Shown here piece after piece: positions 1-7,832 of a stretch of DNA of 53,985 nucleotides. Under the pieces are notes generated by a model. It did not search any database and had not been told where the DNA came from. It saw only the letters and a program-made list of their open reading frames with translations. Every line of letters starts with the position of its first letter. The stretch's first letter is position 1. The stretch is taken from assembly GCA_031277035.1 (NCBI GenBank), contig JAISLY010000045.1, positions 1 through 53,985 on the forward strand. The letters are read 5' to 3'. Made by a program: the position numbers and the translations under genes. The stretch is from Coriobacteriales bacterium. GTDB taxonomy: Bacteria > Actinomycetota > Coriobacteriia > Coriobacteriales > UBA8131.

Positions 1-924
1 GACCCCGACCACGCGCACCCCCACAACCGCCCCCGCTCCCCACATTCCGATCCCGCTACCACCCCCGCCCCCACCCCCGCACCCGCCCCCGCCCCCAGCC
101 CCGCCCCCCCCGCCGCACCCGCCCCCACCACACCCCCCGCCCCCACAACCCCCCCCAACCCCGCCGCCGACATCCTTGCGGCCACCGAGCGCGCCCTTGA
201 TGACCTCCCCGAGCATTTGCCGCTCATTGTCATCGTCATCGACGAGCTGGCCGACCTGATGATGATTGCGGGCAAGGAGGTCGAGACCTCCATCAGCCGT
301 ATCGCCCAGCTCGCGCGTGCCGCCGGCCTGCACCTGATTATCGCCACCCAGCGGCCTTCGACCAACGTCATAACCGGCCTCATCAAGGCCAATATCGTCA
401 ACCGCATCGCCTTCAACGTCGCCTCGGGCATCGACTCGCGCGTCATCCTCGACACGCCGGGTGCCGAGGACCTCATCGGTCTGGGCGATCTGCTCTTTTC
501 CCGGCCCGAGTACGGCAAGCCCCAGCGTATCCAGGGCTGCTATGTCTCCGAGCCCGAGATTGCCGCGGTCGTGGACTTCCTGCGCTCGCAGGGCGCCCCC
601 GAGTATCACGAGGACATCTTTGCCACCGCGGTCGGCGGAATCTCGACCATTCAGATGGGCAACGGCACCGGCGGCAGCGACGACCCCATGACCTGGGAGG
701 CCGCCGAGATTGTGGTCTCCAGCCAGTTTGGCTCAACCTCGGCGCTCCAGCGCAGGCTTTCGGTGGGTTACGCGCGTGCCGGTCGCATCATGGACATCCT
801 TGAGCAGAAGGGCATCGTCGGGCCCGCCAACGGCAGCAAGCCCCGCGAGGTGCTCGTTGCCGATGTGCTCGAACTCGAATCCCTGAAAGCGATTGAAGGT
901 GCCGACGGAGACGATAGCTGGTAA
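1..924 (+). CDS. ftsK: DNA translocase FtsK, C-terminal part (5' end outside window)
   Basis: Hexameric DNA pump that moves chromosome ends through the division septum. The reading frame is open from base 1 and stops at 922-924, giving 307 residues. Visible are the Walker B strand with DELADLMM (about residue 80), the RAAGLHLIIATQRPS motif, the ITGLIKANI segment, and a C-terminal winged helix (gamma domain, roughly residues 235-300) of the kind that reads polar DNA sequences. Walker A lies upstream of the window. Just before Walker B, residues 5-55 are an almost pure Pro/Ala/Thr tract that replaces the short loop seen in other FtsK proteins; it is encoded by a C-rich simple repeat. The next gene starts about 100 bases downstream. 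Identity is secure; the insert may be a polymorphic repeat or partly an assembly problem. Confidence 0.95.
   Translation, partial: DPDHAHPHNRPRSPHSDPATTPAPTPAPAPAPSPAPPAAPAPTTPPAPTTPPNPAADILAATERALDDLPEHLPLIVIVIDELADLMMIAGKEVETSISRIAQLARAAGLHLIIATQRPSTNVITGLIKANIVNRIAFNVASGIDSRVILDTPGAEDLIGLGDLLFSRPEYGKPQRIQGCYVSEPEIAAVVDFLRSQGAPEYHEDIFATAVGGISTIQMGNGTGGSDDPMTWEAAEIVVSSQFGSTSALQRRLSVGYARAGRIMDILEQKGIVGPANGSKPREVLVADVLELESLKAIEGADGDDSW
13..170 (+). repeat. C-rich simple repeat inside ftsK
   Basis: Degenerate (cccgcc)n-like tract with almost no G or T on this strand. It encodes a Pro/Ala/Thr-rich insertion in the motor domain loop before Walker B. It stays in frame for the whole length, so it is tolerated as coding sequence. 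Confidence 0.8.
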
Positions 925-1026
925 GATGGTGCAGGAATTACGCAGTGGGCCACGGCTCGTCTCCGACTGGGCTCGCCGCGAAGGTATCCCGCGTGCACCA
1001 CGTAGCGGGCAACGGCCATTGGAGCG

Positions 1027-2397
1027 ATGATGACGGACTCCACCTTTGGCACCAGGCTGGCATCCGAGCGCATTCGGCGCGGATTGACCCTTGAGCAGGT
1101 CTCCTCCACCCTGCGCATTCGCCCGGCAATCCTCGAATCGCTGGAGACGGGCGATTTTTACCACATGCCGCTTAAAGGACACGCGCGCAACATGGTGAGT
1201 TCCTACGCGCGCTATCTTGGTCTCGATCCGGTGAGCCTGACCGAACAGTTCCTGGGGGAATACCACGAATTTGAGGAACGCGAATCTCGGGGAGCGACCT
1301 CTTCACGCAGGTCAAGCCCTCTGCCTGACTATCACAGCGCCGCTTCTGAGACGCCCTCCTCCTCGCGTCTGTCCTCCTCGCGCCGCCGTTCGTCACAGCG
1401 CAACCGCAGCCAGGGCATGCGCTCCATGTGGAACAAGCCCATACCCGCCTCCCCTCAGCATCAGGCGCTTGAGAGGCGTTCGTCCGCAGACCAGCAGCTG
1501 GGCACAGACCAGCAGCTGCACACAGGCTCATCACGGCGTCGGGCCTCGGTCGCCTCCAGCGAAGGGGACCTCCAACAGCGCAGCTCGTACGACGCCGAAG
1601 GCCGCGACGTCCCCTCTCGCGACGTCCCCTCTCGCAACACCGCCTACCGCAACGCCCCCTATCGCACCGCCTCCTATCGCACCGCCCCCTACCGCAACGC
1701 CGCAGGCCGCCCCAGCGCCGGTCGCACCGCTACCGGCCACGGCGTCTCCGGGAACGCTTCTGTCTCCGCGAGCAGGAACTACGGTGTGACGGGCAACTAC
1801 ACCCCCGTCAGGCCCCCGCTTCCCTCCCGAGTGCTCGGTGCCATCTTCAAAAGCCCCGTGACGGCCATCATTGCGCTGGTCATCGTCTTGATACTCCTCC
1901 TTGTGCTCTGGGCGCTGGCGGCGAACAGCTGCATGAAGAAAAGCGACGAGCTGGTGCCCGCGAGCGGTGCGGTTATCGCCGAGAAGGAGGCAATCGACCC
2001 CAGCACGGGCCTGGAGATACCCGAGCTGAGCGATGACCTGCTGCCCGACCCGCGCTATGGCCCCTTCCAGCTGACACTCGAACCCGTTTCGGGCACGGCG
2101 CCCTGGACGGAGGTGACCGTCGATGGTCAGAATGTCTTTGCGGGCATGCTCGAGAGTCGCATGACCTGGGAGGTCACCGATTCCTGTGCAATCAGTACCG
2201 GTCAGCCCGGCAATCTGACGGTCACGCGTGGCGAGGTGCCGGTCACGTGGGATATTAATGAGAACGGGGTGGGAAACCTGCACCTTGCGGTCGAGGAGCG
2301 CCCGGCCAACGATCGGACGACCAACGCGCCCACCGATGAGGACGGCACGAATCAGACAGGCGAACCTCCAGGAGACTCGCAGCGCGAGGCAGAATAA
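1027..2397 (+). CDS. RodZ-like helix-turn-helix membrane protein
   Basis: 456 residues with RodZ architecture. An N-terminal Xre-type HTH (residues 8-75, with LASERIRRGLTLEQVSSTLRI and the typical GHARNMVSSYARYLGLD end) is followed by a long basic Ser/Arg-rich linker, one membrane span (about 278-300, AIIALVIVLILLLVLWALAA) and an extracytoplasmic DUF4115-like beta domain (about 345-425). RodZ proteins link MreB and the elongation machinery to the membrane; that role is family knowledge and is not shown here. The start is the first ATG after GGAG at 1021; ATG 1030 is an alternative. The linker holds nine consecutive pentapeptides beginning with Arg. It lies between ftsK and yajQ. Confidence 0.85.
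   Translation: MMTDSTFGTRLASERIRRGLTLEQVSSTLRIRPAILESLETGDFYHMPLKGHARNMVSSYARYLGLDPVSLTEQFLGEYHEFEERESRGATSSRRSSPLPDYHSAASETPSSSRLSSSRRRSSQRNRSQGMRSMWNKPIPASPQHQALERRSSADQQLGTDQQLHTGSSRRRASVASSEGDLQQRSSYDAEGRDVPSRDVPSRNTAYRNAPYRTASYRTAPYRNAAGRPSAGRTATGHGVSGNASVSASRNYGVTGNYTPVRPPLPSRVLGAIFKSPVTAIIALVIVLILLLVLWALAANSCMKKSDELVPASGAVIAEKEAIDPSTGLEIPELSDDLLPDPRYGPFQLTLEPVSGTAPWTEVTVDGQNVFAGMLESRMTWEVTDSCAISTGQPGNLTVTRGEVPVTWDINENGVGNLHLAVEERPANDRTTNAPTDEDGTNQTGEPPGDSQREAE
1603..1737 (+). repeat. Nine 15-bp units (pentapeptide repeat) in the RodZ-like gene
   Basis: Nine successive 15-base units encode RDVPS, RDVPS, RNTAY, RNAPY, RTASY, RTAPY, RNAAG, RPSAG, RTATG. The first two units are identical at the DNA level. 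The tract sits in the cytoplasmic linker between the HTH domain and the membrane span and adds positive charge. Confidence 0.9.
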
Positions 2398-2455
2398 GCA
2401 CCGGTGAGAGGGGCAGGCGGGCTGCGCCGGGAAACAGTTTGAGAAAGGAATGTCG

Positions 2456-2956
2456 ATGGCCAGGGACAGCAGTTTTGACATCGTATCCGAGGTGGATCTT
2501 CAGGAGGTCGACAACGCCTTCCAACAGGCCCGCAAGGAGCTCACGCAGCGCTACGACCTCAAGGACAGCAAGGCCACCCTGGAGTTTGACCGGGGAGCGC
2601 ATCGTTTTACCCTCAACGCACCGAGCGAGTTTGTCGCCCAGCAGGTCATGGATGTCCTGAACACCAAACTCGTGCGCCGCACGGTAGACCTCAAGGCCGT
2701 GCGCTGGAGTGCGCCCGAGGCCGCCAGCGGCATGACGGTACGCTATCACGGTGACATCGTCGCTGGTATCGACAGGGAGCTTGCCCAAAAGATCAGCAAG
2801 GACATTCGCGCACTCGGGCTTAAAAACGCAAAGGTGCAGGTGGAGGGTGACAAACTGCGCGTCTTCTCACCTTCGCGCGACACCTTGCAGGAGGTCATCA
2901 CCTTCCTCAGAGAACAGGACTACGGCCAGCCACTCCAATATGTGAACTACCGCTAG
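2456..2956 (+). CDS. YajQ family nucleotide-binding protein
   Basis: Member of the YajQ/UPF0234 family, 166 residues, close to the usual 160-165. It begins with the family signature SSFDIVSEVDLQEVDNA and includes RYDLKDSKATLEFDR and the C-terminal LREQDYGQPLQYVNYR. Homologues bind nucleotides, including cyclic di-GMP in some bacteria; the role here is unknown. An in-frame ATG at 2450 touches the AAAGGA ribosome site with no spacer, so ATG 2456, with six bases of spacing, is the better start. It lies between the RodZ-like gene and rimO, 16 bases upstream of rimO, and is probably co-transcribed. Confidence 0.92.
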   Translation: MARDSSFDIVSEVDLQEVDNAFQQARKELTQRYDLKDSKATLEFDRGAHRFTLNAPSEFVAQQVMDVLNTKLVRRTVDLKAVRWSAPEAASGMTVRYHGDIVAGIDRELAQKISKDIRALGLKNAKVQVEGDKLRVFSPSRDTLQEVITFLREQDYGQPLQYVNYR

Positions 2957-2972
2957 ACAGGCGCGTTTTGGG

Positions 2973-4451
2973 ATGGCAACGGTTTCCTTCATCACGCTTG
3001 GCTGCGCGAAAAACGAGGTCGATACGGACCGGATGCGCGCCCGGCTTCTGGCGGGTGGGCACAGCCTTGTGGAGGATGCCGCCGAGGCGGATGTTGTTGT
3101 GGTCAATACCTGCGCCTTTATCACCGAGGCCACCGAGGAGGCCATCTCCGTCATCCTTGAGGCTGCCGCGCTGCCGCGCATGGTTGCCGGGACGGCTCGA
3201 CTGCTGGTCTGCGGCTGTCTGCCCTCACGGTATGGCGCCAAACTCGCCGAGGGCCTGCCCGAAGTCACTGCCTTTCTGGGCGTTGACGAGGAGGAGCGTA
3301 TTCTTGCCCTCGTCGAGGGCGAGGGCGGCGCCACCCAGGACGCAAGACGGCCTGCCGTGCGCCCGGATGCCCACAGCGCGCCCGCCGAGCCCGGGGGCAC
3401 CGGCGCCAAAGCTCCGGGCAGGGCGCATGGGGTGTTGACGCGCACCGTCTCGGCTCCCTGGGCCTACGTGAAAATCGCCGAGGGCTGTGACCGGCGCTGT
3501 TCATTTTGCACCATCCCCCTCATCCGCGGACGCTATCAAAGCCGTCCTGCCGGCGAGATTCTCGCCGAGGCGGCAGAGCTGGTTGCAGGAGGGGTTCGCG
3601 AGTTGATTCTCATCGCCCAGGACACCAGCATCTGGGGTCGCGACCTGGGCAGGGAGCCAGCCTGCGCCGAGGGTGAGGCCCGCGTTGAGGCCCCCGAGCC
3701 AGCCCGCGCCGCGCCCCCCGAGCCAGCCCGCTCCGCGCCCCCCGAGCCGGCCAATCTCGCCGGCCTTCTCCACCTCCTTGCCATACGCTTTCCCGAGACC
3801 TGGATACGGCTTTTATACCTCCAGCCCTCCGGAATCACCGATGAGTTGCTTGCGGTGATGGCTGCGCATCACAACATCTGCGACTATCTCGACATTCCCC
3901 TTCAGCACGCCAGCGAGCGCGTGCTGAGGGACATGAACCGCGCGGGCAACGCCACGGTCTACCTCCAGCTTCTGGCACGGATACGCGCCGCGCTGCCCGA
4001 TGCCGTCCTGCGCACGACGGTGATTGCCGGATTTCCCGGAGAGACCCGCGCTGAGGCCCGCGAACTCGAGCGCTTCATCGAGGAGGCCGACTTTGATTAT
4101 GTGGGCGTCTTTCTCTATTCTCAGGAGGAGGGAACCGTTGCCGGCGCTCGCCCTGACCAGGTGCCGATGCGCACCCGTCGCCGTCGCGCCCAGCGGCTGC
4201 GCGACCGTGCCGACGCCACCGGCTTTGCCCGCGCCCGCGCCCTCCTTGGCTCGACCGTCGAGGTTTTGATAACCCAGGTCGATGAGGACGTCTCAGAAGA
4301 GCCCTATCCTCTGCTGGGGCGTACCAGAGGGCAGGCTCCCGAGGTCGATGGCATGGTCCATCTTGATGAGGGGCGTGTGGGGCAGAGGCGTTTTGCCAGG
4401 ATAGTCGAAGCCTGCTGTTATGAGCTCGACGGGAGGGTCTGCGATGCCTGA
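2973..4451 (+). CDS. rimO: Ribosomal protein S12 methylthiotransferase RimO
   Basis: Radical SAM enzyme that methylthiolates the conserved aspartate of ribosomal protein S12. The N-terminal UPF0004 domain carries FITLGCAKNEVDTDRM and the conserved cysteines (GCAKN, NTCAF, CGCLPSRY) for the auxiliary cluster. The radical SAM motif is CDRRCSFC (about residue 172) followed by IPLIRGRYQSR. A C-terminal TRAM domain covers about 415-485. At 492 residues it is longer than usual (430-450) because of two insertions: an Ala/Gly/Pro stretch about 115-150, and a three-copy EPA-rich repeat about 232-262 within the SAM domain. The ribosome-binding site is weak. Its stop overlaps the following start, implying translational coupling to the pgsA-cinA fusion. 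Confidence 0.95.
   Translation: MATVSFITLGCAKNEVDTDRMRARLLAGGHSLVEDAAEADVVVVNTCAFITEATEEAISVILEAAALPRMVAGTARLLVCGCLPSRYGAKLAEGLPEVTAFLGVDEEERILALVEGEGGATQDARRPAVRPDAHSAPAEPGGTGAKAPGRAHGVLTRTVSAPWAYVKIAEGCDRRCSFCTIPLIRGRYQSRPAGEILAEAAELVAGGVRELILIAQDTSIWGRDLGREPACAEGEARVEAPEPARAAPPEPARSAPPEPANLAGLLHLLAIRFPETWIRLLYLQPSGITDELLAVMAAHHNICDYLDIPLQHASERVLRDMNRAGNATVYLQLLARIRAALPDAVLRTTVIAGFPGETRAEARELERFIEEADFDYVGVFLYSQEEGTVAGARPDQVPMRTRRRRAQRLRDRADATGFARARALLGSTVEVLITQVDEDVSEEPYPLLGRTRGQAPEVDGMVHLDEGRVGQRRFARIVEACCYELDGRVCDA
3693..3752 (+). repeat. 24-bp tandem repeat inside rimO
   Basis: Units at 3693-3716, 3717-3740 and a half unit at 3741-3752 encode PEPARAAP, PEPARSAP, PEPA. Units one and two differ at one base. 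The insert lies between conserved radical SAM blocks (after LIAQDTSIWGRDL and before the loop leading to FPETWIRLLYLQPSG). Confidence 0.9.
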
Positions 4452-5766
4452 AAAGGACGGCCAGAAGAAGGGTGCGCCACCCGCGAGCGCGGCGCCTGCC
4501 GAGATGCCCGCACCCGCCGCGCCCGCAGATGCGACCCCTGTGAGCGCCGCGCCTGTAGACGCGACCCCTGCCGAGATGCCCGCACCCGCCGCGCCCGCGA
4601 GCGCGGCAAAACCGCTGCCCGAAACCGATGGCCAGGAGGACTGGAAGGCCCTGTTCACGCCCGCGAATATCGTGACGGTCACCCGCATCGTACTCATCCC
4701 GGCCTTCGTCATCGCCCTGCTTGCTCCCTGGTCGGATTGGTCGCCCGACCCCGTGTTCGCCCGCTGGATCAAGCCCTGGGTCGCCGCTGCAATCTTTGCC
4801 GTCCTGGCCGCAACCGACGCTCTGGACGGCTATCTGGCACGCTCGCGCAACGAGGTCTCGAACCTGGGGAAGTTCCTCGATCCGCTCGCTGACAAGATAC
4901 TGGTCACCGCCGCCCTTCTGGCCCTGATCGAACTCGACGTCCTCCCGGCCTGGGTCGCCCTGGTCATCCTCGCGCGGGAGTTCCTCGTCTCCGGCCTGCG
5001 CATGGTCGCCTCCGCCGAAGGGCAGGTGATAGCCGCAAGCCATCTGGGCAAGGCCAAGACCATCTTTCAGATCATCGCCGTCATCCTCTTCATCATCAAG
5101 GACGCCTCCGCGATAACCGGCCTTGGGCTGCGGATAGCTCTGGCCGTTGATCTGTTCTCCTGGCTTGTGATGTCCGTCGCCCTGCTGCTGACGCTCATCT
5201 CGTTGGTGGATTATTTCATCAAGTCAAGCGTCTTTCTCGGGCTGCCGATGCCCGGAGACAAAGGCAGAGGGGTCTTGGGTTCTGATACGGAAGCGTTCCT
5301 TGCTCGTGAGGTCTGTCAGCTCGCCTGGCAGACGGGCCGCACGGTAGGGCTTGCGGAATCCTGCACCGGAGGCCGTATCGCGGCTGCGCTGACCTCCATT
5401 CCCGGTGCGTCGGAGTTCTTCCGGGGCGGCATTGTCAGCTATGACAATGCGGTCAAGCGTGGCCAGCTGGCGGTTACGGAGGCCACCCTGACGCGTTTTG
5501 GCGCCGTGAGTGAGCAGTGCGCCCTGGAGATGGCGCAGGGTGCGCGCGCAGCCCTTGGAAGCGATGTCGCTCTCAGTGTCACCGGAATTGCCGGTCCCAA
5601 AGGCGCAAGTCCGGGTAAACCCGTTGGCACCGTCTGGTTCGGCCTCGCCTCGCCCGCGGGCTGTCGTGCCGTCCTGCATACCTTCGCGGGGGATCGAGAC
5701 GCGGTGCGACGAGCTGCCAGCGAGACGGCTCTGCGTCTGTTGTCAGAGGAACTCAGGCGCTCCTGA
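4444..5766 (+). CDS. PgsA-CinA fusion: phosphatidylglycerophosphate synthase / nicotinamide-nucleotide amidase
   Basis: One 440-residue frame joins two enzymes. After a 55-residue Ala/Pro-rich head, residues about 70-265 form a CDP-alcohol phosphatidyltransferase with the catalytic signature DALDGYLAR and GKFLDPLADK and several membrane spans. This domain makes phosphatidylglycerophosphate from CDP-diacylglycerol. Residues about 285-438 are a CinA C-terminal (PncC) amidase with GLAESCTGGRIA, GGIVSYDNAVK and SVTGIAGP, which deamidates NMN. The two are separate, adjacent genes in many relatives; here no stop or start separates them. GGGAGG at 4431-4436 favours ATG 4444, which overlaps the rimO stop, over ATG 4420. 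A 32-base direct repeat (4495-4526 and 4567-4598) builds the head. Confidence 0.9.
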   Translation: MPEKDGQKKGAPPASAAPAEMPAPAAPADATPVSAAPVDATPAEMPAPAAPASAAKPLPETDGQEDWKALFTPANIVTVTRIVLIPAFVIALLAPWSDWSPDPVFARWIKPWVAAAIFAVLAATDALDGYLARSRNEVSNLGKFLDPLADKILVTAALLALIELDVLPAWVALVILAREFLVSGLRMVASAEGQVIAASHLGKAKTIFQIIAVILFIIKDASAITGLGLRIALAVDLFSWLVMSVALLLTLISLVDYFIKSSVFLGLPMPGDKGRGVLGSDTEAFLAREVCQLAWQTGRTVGLAESCTGGRIAAALTSIPGASEFFRGGIVSYDNAVKRGQLAVTEATLTRFGAVSEQCALEMAQGARAALGSDVALSVTGIAGPKGASPGKPVGTVWFGLASPAGCRAVLHTFAGDRDAVRRAASETALRLLSEELRRS

Positions 5767-5774
5767 AGCGCCTG
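5754..5774 (+). terminator. Hairpin over the pgsA-cinA stop codon
   Basis: Perfect 8-bp inverted repeat caggcgct / agcgcctg with a 5-base loop that contains most of the stop codon. There is no T-tract, so termination is only a possibility. It separates the rimO-pgsA-cinA unit from the SOS-regulated recA region. Confidence 0.4.
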
Positions 5775-5802
5775 AAAGCTGTGCCAGACCGGGACGCCTT
5801 TT

Positions 5803-5901
5803 CGGACAGACTGCGGACAGGTAGCGGCCAGGCTGCGGACAGGCTGCGGGCAGACTGCGGACAGGTAGCGGACAGGCAGCGGACAGACTGCGGACAGGTA
5901 G
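5803..5901 (+). repeat. Nine-unit 11-bp tandem repeat upstream of recA
   Basis: Nine contiguous 11-base units of the form cggacagRYWg (for example cggacagactg and cggacaggtag) fill the first half of the 300-base gap between pgsA-cinA and recA. There is no interval pattern of repeats and unique spacers. The rest of the gap (5902-6067) holds the recA promoter and leader; no gene is seen in it. Confidence 0.9.
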
Positions 5902-5975
5902 CGGCGAATCGGGCCGCGCGGCGGCGTCGTTTTGAGAAATCTCCTGCCGTTCCTGCGCTTTTTCGTGCAGGAGGA

Positions 5976-6004
5976 TTGACACCGAACAGGTGTTCGTATA
6001 AGCT
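5976..6004 (+). promoter_or_regulatory. recA promoter
   Basis: TTGACA at 5976-5981 is a consensus -35. A -10 candidate tataag (5997-6002, 15-base spacer) or taagct (5999-6004, 17-base spacer) follows. The LexA operator fills the spacer, so repressor binding would block polymerase. The leader to the recA ATG is about 60 bases. Confidence 0.7.
5983..5996 (+). promoter_or_regulatory. LexA (SOS) box of recA
   Basis: cgaacaggtgttcg is a full match to the CGAAC-N4-GTTCG operator used by LexA of Gram-positive bacteria and actinobacteria. It sits between the -35 and -10 of recA, the usual repression position. Confidence 0.92.
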
Positions 6005-6067
6005 TTTATCGTAACAGGCGCGTCTTTTACAGACCCCCGCACGCTTCGACCCCGAACGGAGACTTCG

Positions 6068-7123
6068 ATGGAACAGGATAAGACCAGGGCTCTGGAATTT
6101 ACGACCGAGCAGATCGAGAAGAAGTTCGGTAAGGGAGCAATCATGCGTTACGGCGAGGGTGGGCCACGCCTGGGGATTGGGGTGATTCCCACCGGGGCGC
6201 TTGCTTTGGACGCGGCGCTTGGCATCGGCGGTGTCCCGCGCGGGCGCATCGTTGAGATATATGGGCCGGAGTCAAGCGGCAAAACGACCCTGGCGCTTCA
6301 GGTGCTGGCGGAGGCCCAGGCTCTGGGAGGCATCGTTGCCTTCATCGACGCGGAGCACGCGCTTGACCCAAGCTATGCCGCACGGCTCGGCGTCGACATT
6401 GACGAAGTCCTCATCTCCCAGCCAGACACCGGGGAACAGGCTCTTGAAATCTGCGATATGCTGGTGCGCTCCCAGGCGATTGACGCCATCGTCATCGACT
6501 CGGTGGCCGCACTCGTCCCCCGGGCCGAGATCGAGGGAGAGATCGGTGATACGAACGTCGGCCTGCAGGCCCGTCTGATGAGCCAGGCGCTGCGTAAACT
6601 CGCTGGTTCCCTGTCAAAGTCCAATACTACCTGTATCTTCATCAATCAGCTGCGCGAGAAGATCGGCGTCATGTTCGGAAGCCCTGAGACGACGACCGGT
6701 GGCCGTGCGCTCAAGTTCTTCTCGACGATTCGCATCGACATCCGCAAGATCGATGTTATCAAGAAGGGCACCGACATCATTGGCAACCGGGTACGGGTAA
6801 AGGTTGTCAAGAACAAGGTCGCGCCACCCTTCCGTCAGGCGGAGTTTGATCTGATGTATGGTGAGGGAATATCAAAGGAAGGCTGCATCATCGACCTTGG
6901 CGTCGAGGAGGGTATCGTCAAGAAGTCCGGCGCCTGGTTCACCTATGGTGAGGAGCGGCTTGGCCAGGGGCGTGAGGCGGCCAAGGAACTGTTGCGTACG
7001 ACGCCGGATTTGCGTGACGAGATTGAGGCGCGCATCCGCGTGAACATCGGGCTTGCCACGAATGCCACGGTGCCCGGCGCGGGCGCTGAGGACGACAAAC
7101 CCGCCGAAGCCGCCAGTGCCTGA
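6068..7123 (+). CDS. recA: Recombinase RecA
   Basis: Strand-exchange ATPase of homologous recombination and co-protease for LexA. 351 residues, normal length. Walker [10 protein letters not shown] at 66-74, [11 protein letters not shown], the [17 protein letters not shown] segment and the L2-loop region [21 protein letters not shown] are all present. The C-terminus ends in an acidic/Ala tail. The ATG follows a weak GGAG eight bases upstream. Transcription is predicted to be SOS-controlled by the LexA box at 5983-5996. recX lies directly downstream, separated by a strong palindrome. Confidence 0.98.
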   Translation: MEQDKTRALEFTTEQIEKKFGKGAIMRYGEGGPRLGIGVIPTGALALDAALGIGGVPRGRIVEIYGPESSGKTTLALQVLAEAQALGGIVAFIDAEHALDPSYAARLGVDIDEVLISQPDTGEQALEICDMLVRSQAIDAIVIDSVAALVPRAEIEGEIGDTNVGLQARLMSQALRKLAGSLSKSNTTCIFINQLREKIGVMFGSPETTTGGRALKFFSTIRIDIRKIDVIKKGTDIIGNRVRVKVVKNKVAPPFRQAEFDLMYGEGISKEGCIIDLGVEEGIVKKSGAWFTYGEERLGQGREAAKELLRTTPDLRDEIEARIRVNIGLATNATVPGAGAEDDKPAEAASA

Positions 7124-7144
7124 CACGTGGTTCAGGGACACAGC

Positions 7145-7166
7145 GGCACCCCGGCGCCGGGGTGCC
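7145..7166 (+). other. 22-bp perfect palindrome between recA and recX
   Basis: A perfect inverted repeat: ggcaccccggc followed directly by its reverse complement. As RNA it can fold into a short GC-only hairpin. It begins 21 bases after the recA stop. With recX starting at 7203 it lies entirely between the genes, a position where some bacteria have a leaky terminator that lowers recX relative to recA. There is no T-tract. Confidence 0.7.
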
Positions 7167-7202
7167 GGGGCAGGCCGTCCGCTTGATGCTGCTGCCGCAC
7201 GT

Positions 7203-7628
7203 GTGAAGACCGAGCGTCTGATCAATGTGCGAGACCGCTCCACAAAAGAGCTTGCGGATCGGCTGCGCCAGGCAGGCTTCTCCGAGCGAATCGCTCAGGC
7301 GGAGCTTGCCCGGGCCAGGAAGGCCGGTCTGGTCGACGACGAACGGTTCTGTCGCCTGTACGTATCGGGAAAGGCGCATCTGGGTTGGGGCCGCAACCGC
7401 ATCGTCCGTGAGATACGCCGCTACGGTATCGAGCTTGAACAGATGGAAGGCTACCCCGAGGAGTTCTTTGACGCGGACGAGGAGCTCGCACGGGCCTGCG
7501 CCTGTGTGCGCTCGTTTCATACCCACTCAAAAAATCCGACCGCAGCCTGTCTCAGACGCCTTGTCAACAGGGGTTTTCCTCTGAGCGTCGCCCGCCAGGC
7601 ATTGTCTCTGGTTGACGGTTCTCCCTGA
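7203..7628 (+). CDS. recX: Regulatory protein RecX
   Basis: Small helical protein that binds RecA filaments and restrains their activity. The family pattern is clear: RDRSTKELADRLRQAGF, then AGLVDDERFCRLYV, GRNRIVREIRRYGIE and the C-terminal SKNPTAACLRRLVNRGFPLSVARQAL. The same frame is open back to ATG 7053 inside recA, but that would add 50 Pro/Arg-rich residues unlike RecX and would place the 22-bp palindrome in the coding region. GTG 7203 puts the start where RecX proteins normally begin; the true start is unsettled. Expression would come from the SOS promoter of recA. A terminator follows at 7744. Confidence 0.85.
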   Translation: MKTERLINVRDRSTKELADRLRQAGFSERIAQAELARARKAGLVDDERFCRLYVSGKAHLGWGRNRIVREIRRYGIELEQMEGYPEEFFDADEELARACACVRSFHTHSKNPTAACLRRLVNRGFPLSVARQALSLVDGSP

Positions 7629-7743
7629 GTGGAATACCATGTAAACAGGCATTTTGATCCCCCATGCGCGCCTCGTGTCCTCAGACGCGCTGTTTTCTTT
7701 CAGAGAGTGGCAAAGCGGGCTCCCTTCTGGGTTCGATCATAAT

Positions 7744-7773
7744 GCCGGATGCTCATATCCGGCTTTTCCTTTG
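7744..7773 (+). terminator. Intrinsic terminator after recA-recX
   Basis: Perfect 7-bp stem gccggat / atccggc with a 6-base loop, followed by ttttcctttg. It lies in the 200-base gap between recX and the RNase Y gene and ends the SOS unit. Confidence 0.75.
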
Positions 7774-7832
7774 ATAGGGCATCCTTACCAAGATGAATAC
7801 CGCGTGGATCAACTGTAAGGAAGGAGAGCGTG

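Noticed and set aside
1531-2481. 316-codon minus-strand frame opposite the RodZ-like gene
   Set aside because: Gly/Ala/Val repeats are the complement of the pentapeptide array.
4075-5043. 322-codon minus-strand frame opposite rimO and pgsA
   Set aside because: Shadow of GC-rich genes; His/Arg/Gly-rich, no motif, no ribosome site, and both plus-strand genes are certain.
5803-5901. 11-bp repeats considered as a CRISPR array or replication iterons
   Set aside because: Units are contiguous with no spacers, and there are no cas or rep genes; a minisatellite is simpler.
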